Assembly: GCF_014196515.1 (NCBI RefSeq)
Contig: NZ_JACIDV010000002.1
Coordinates: 124,001-188,000, forward strand
Reading direction: 5' to 3'
From: Rhizobium skierniewicense
Lineage (GTDB): Bacteria; Pseudomonadota; Alphaproteobacteria; Rhizobiales; Rhizobiaceae
DNA: 64,000 nt
In this document: piece after piece, positions 62,710-64,000 of the stretch
How positions within the stretch are numbered: position 1 is the stretch's first letter
Layout: every line of letters begins with the position of its first letter
Translations under genes and position numbers: made by a program
Notes under the pieces: model-generated
The model's database searches: none
What the model was told of the DNA's origin: nothing
The model's input: the letters and a program-made list of their open reading frames with translations, nothing else

Positions 62710-64000
62710 ATGGATCGCATCAGAATTATTGGCGGCAACGAACTCAACGGCATCATTCCGATCTCAGGCGCAAAGAATGCAGCTTTGCCGTTGATGATCG
62801 CCTCGCTGCTGACAAGCGATACCCTGACGCTTGAAAACGTTCCTCATCTGGCAGACGTCGAGCAGCTCGTTCGTATCTTGGGCAATCATGGTGTCGATGT
62901 CGCGGTCAACGGCCGTCGTGAAAGCCAGGGTGAAGGCTATTCCCGCACCGTGCATTTCACCTGCCGGACCATTGTCGATACGACGGCTCCCTATGAACTC
63001 GTATCCAAGATGCGCGCAAGCTTCTGGGTCATCGGGCCTCTTTTGGCGCGTGACGGCAAAGCGCGCGTGTCCCTGCCGGGTGGTTGCGCCATCGGCACAC
63101 GTCCCGTCGACCTTTTCATCGAAGGTCTGGAGGCACTGGGTGCCAACATGGAAATCGACAGCGGTTATATCAATGCAACGGCACCTTCCGGTGGTTTGAT
63201 CGGCGCGACCTACACATTCCCGAAAGTTTCGGTTGGCGCAACTCACGTCATGCTGATGGCGGCATCTCTGGCACGTGGCACGACGGTTATTCACAATGCA
63301 GCACGCGAGCCCGAAGTTGTCGATCTTGCCCAGTGCCTGATTGCCATGGGTGCGAAAATCGAGGGGGCGGGCACCTCGACCATCACGATTGAGGGCGTGA
63401 CGTCGCTGCATGGCGCGCGCCACCGCGTCCTTCCAGACCGCATCGAGACCGGCACTTACGCCATGGCGGTTGCCATGGCGGGTGGCGATGTCCTGCTGGA
63501 AGGAACGCGCGCGTCGCTGCTCGACAACGCGCTCGACACGCTGAAGCTCGCCGGCGCGACCATCACCGAAACGGAAACCGGCCTGCGCGTCGTCCGCAAT
63601 GGCAATGGCATTCATCCGGTGGACGTCGTAACAGAACCTTTTCCCGGCTTCCCGACGGATCTTCAGGCGCAGTTCATGGCATTGATGACGCGCGCACAGG
63701 GCGTCTCGCACATTACCGAAACGATTTTCGAAAACCGTTTCATGCACGTTCAGGAACTGGCACGTCTCGGCGCGAAAATCTCGCTCTCGGGCCAGATGGC
63801 TCGCATCGAAGGTGTGTCTCGCCTCAAGGGCGCGCCTGTCATGGCGACGGATCTTCGCGCATCGGTATCGTTGGTCATCGCCGGTCTCGTCGCGGAAGGT
63901 GAAACGATGGTGTCACGCGTCTACCACCTCGACCGTGGCTTCGAGCGCCTGGAAGAAAAGCTCAACCGTTGCGGTGCGCAGGTCGAGCGCGTTAGCGACT
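62710..64000 (+). CDS. murA: UDP-N-acetylglucosamine 1-carboxyvinyltransferase MurA (3' end cut)
   Basis: Catalyses the first committed step of peptidoglycan synthesis, adding enolpyruvate from phosphoenolpyruvate to UDP-GlcNAc. The frame starts at ATG 62710 and runs off the window after 430 residues, so at most the last few are missing (family length about 420-430). [20 protein letters not shown] binds the substrate; catalytic Cys126 is in [35 protein letters not shown] and [15 protein letters not shown] are family motifs. The gene is unrelated to motility. Confidence 0.96.
   Translation, partial: MDRIRIIGGNELNGIIPISGAKNAALPLMIASLLTSDTLTLENVPHLADVEQLVRILGNHGVDVAVNGRRESQGEGYSRTVHFTCRTIVDTTAPYELVSKMRASFWVIGPLLARDGKARVSLPGGCAIGTRPVDLFIEGLEALGANMEIDSGYINATAPSGGLIGATYTFPKVSVGATHVMLMAASLARGTTVIHNAAREPEVVDLAQCLIAMGAKIEGAGTSTITIEGVTSLHGARHRVLPDRIETGTYAMAVAMAGGDVLLEGTRASLLDNALDTLKLAGATITETETGLRVVRNGNGIHPVDVVTEPFPGFPTDLQAQFMALMTRAQGVSHITETIFENRFMHVQELARLGAKISLSGQMARIEGVSRLKGAPVMATDLRASVSLVIAGLVAEGETMVSRVYHLDRGFERLEEKLNRCGAQVERVSD

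Noticed and set aside
62764-63747. 327-residue open frame on the minus strand at the right end
   Set aside because: Antisense to murA, which has all family motifs.

Overview
The window comes from a member of the Rhizobiaceae (Agrobacterium/Rhizobium group, Alphaproteobacteria). The evidence is a fused flagellar and chemotaxis regulon in rhizobial style: motA-fliM-fliN-fliG-flhB, an icpA-cheS-cheY1-cheA-cheR-cheB-cheY2-cheD-cheT operon, fliF, visN-visR, tandem short flagellins, motB-motC-motD, the rem regulator, and flgE-flgK-flgL-flaF-flbT-flgD-fliQ. No cheW lies in the che operon, which is the Agrobacterium arrangement rather than the Sinorhizobium one. The genus is inferred from gene order and protein sequence, not from a database match.

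Layout. 1-6,055: flgF (minus, cut by the window edge) diverges from the motor/switch operon motA-fliM-fliN-fliG-flhB plus a small unknown gene. 6,148-19,730 breaks the flagellar cluster with an aminotransferase, mscL, a symporter-domain hybrid histidine kinase, a Cache-domain chemoreceptor and a six-gene Mrp/Pha cation antiporter operon (MrpA and MrpB fused). 19,814-20,697 holds a small membrane-protein ORF and a regulatory region with two GGATATCC-centred palindromes. 20,698-28,641 is the che operon. 28,858-39,574 is an insertion between cheT and fliF, where I would expect the two to be adjacent: a TPR/GT41 glycosyltransferase, a UDP-galactopyranose mutase, and a 2,387-residue protein built almost wholly of 8-residue repeats. 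39,695-43,236 is fliF and visN-visR. 43,299-45,221 (minus) is a second TPR/GT41 glycosyltransferase next to four flagellin genes (45,604-50,068). 50,259-61,967 carries a FliH-like gene, motB, motC, motD/fliK, a lytic transglycosylase, rem, the hook and junction genes, flaF, flbT, flgD and fliQ. A tRNA-Thr(GGT), a small conserved ORF and murA (cut by the edge) close the window.

How it works together. IcpA (cytoplasmic, globin-type sensor) and the membrane MCP would signal to CheA. CheA phosphorylates CheY1/CheY2, CheS and CheT help remove the signal, and CheR/CheB/CheD adapt the receptors. The proton-driven motor (MotA/MotB, with MotC) turns the FliF-FliG-FliM-FliN rotor. VisNR and Rem form the regulatory cascade. 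FlaF/FlbT act after transcription on flagellin. Three flagellin mRNAs share a conserved leader that can pair CCCT(T) with the Shine-Dalgarno AAGGGG, a plausible target for FlbT.

The most unusual content is the octapeptide-repeat giant protein (297 complete octads, grouped in modules of 10 or 17) together with its sugar genes. It may be a surface or flagellum-associated, possibly glycosylated, filamentous protein system embedded in the motility regulon. Its function is unknown and this role is inference.
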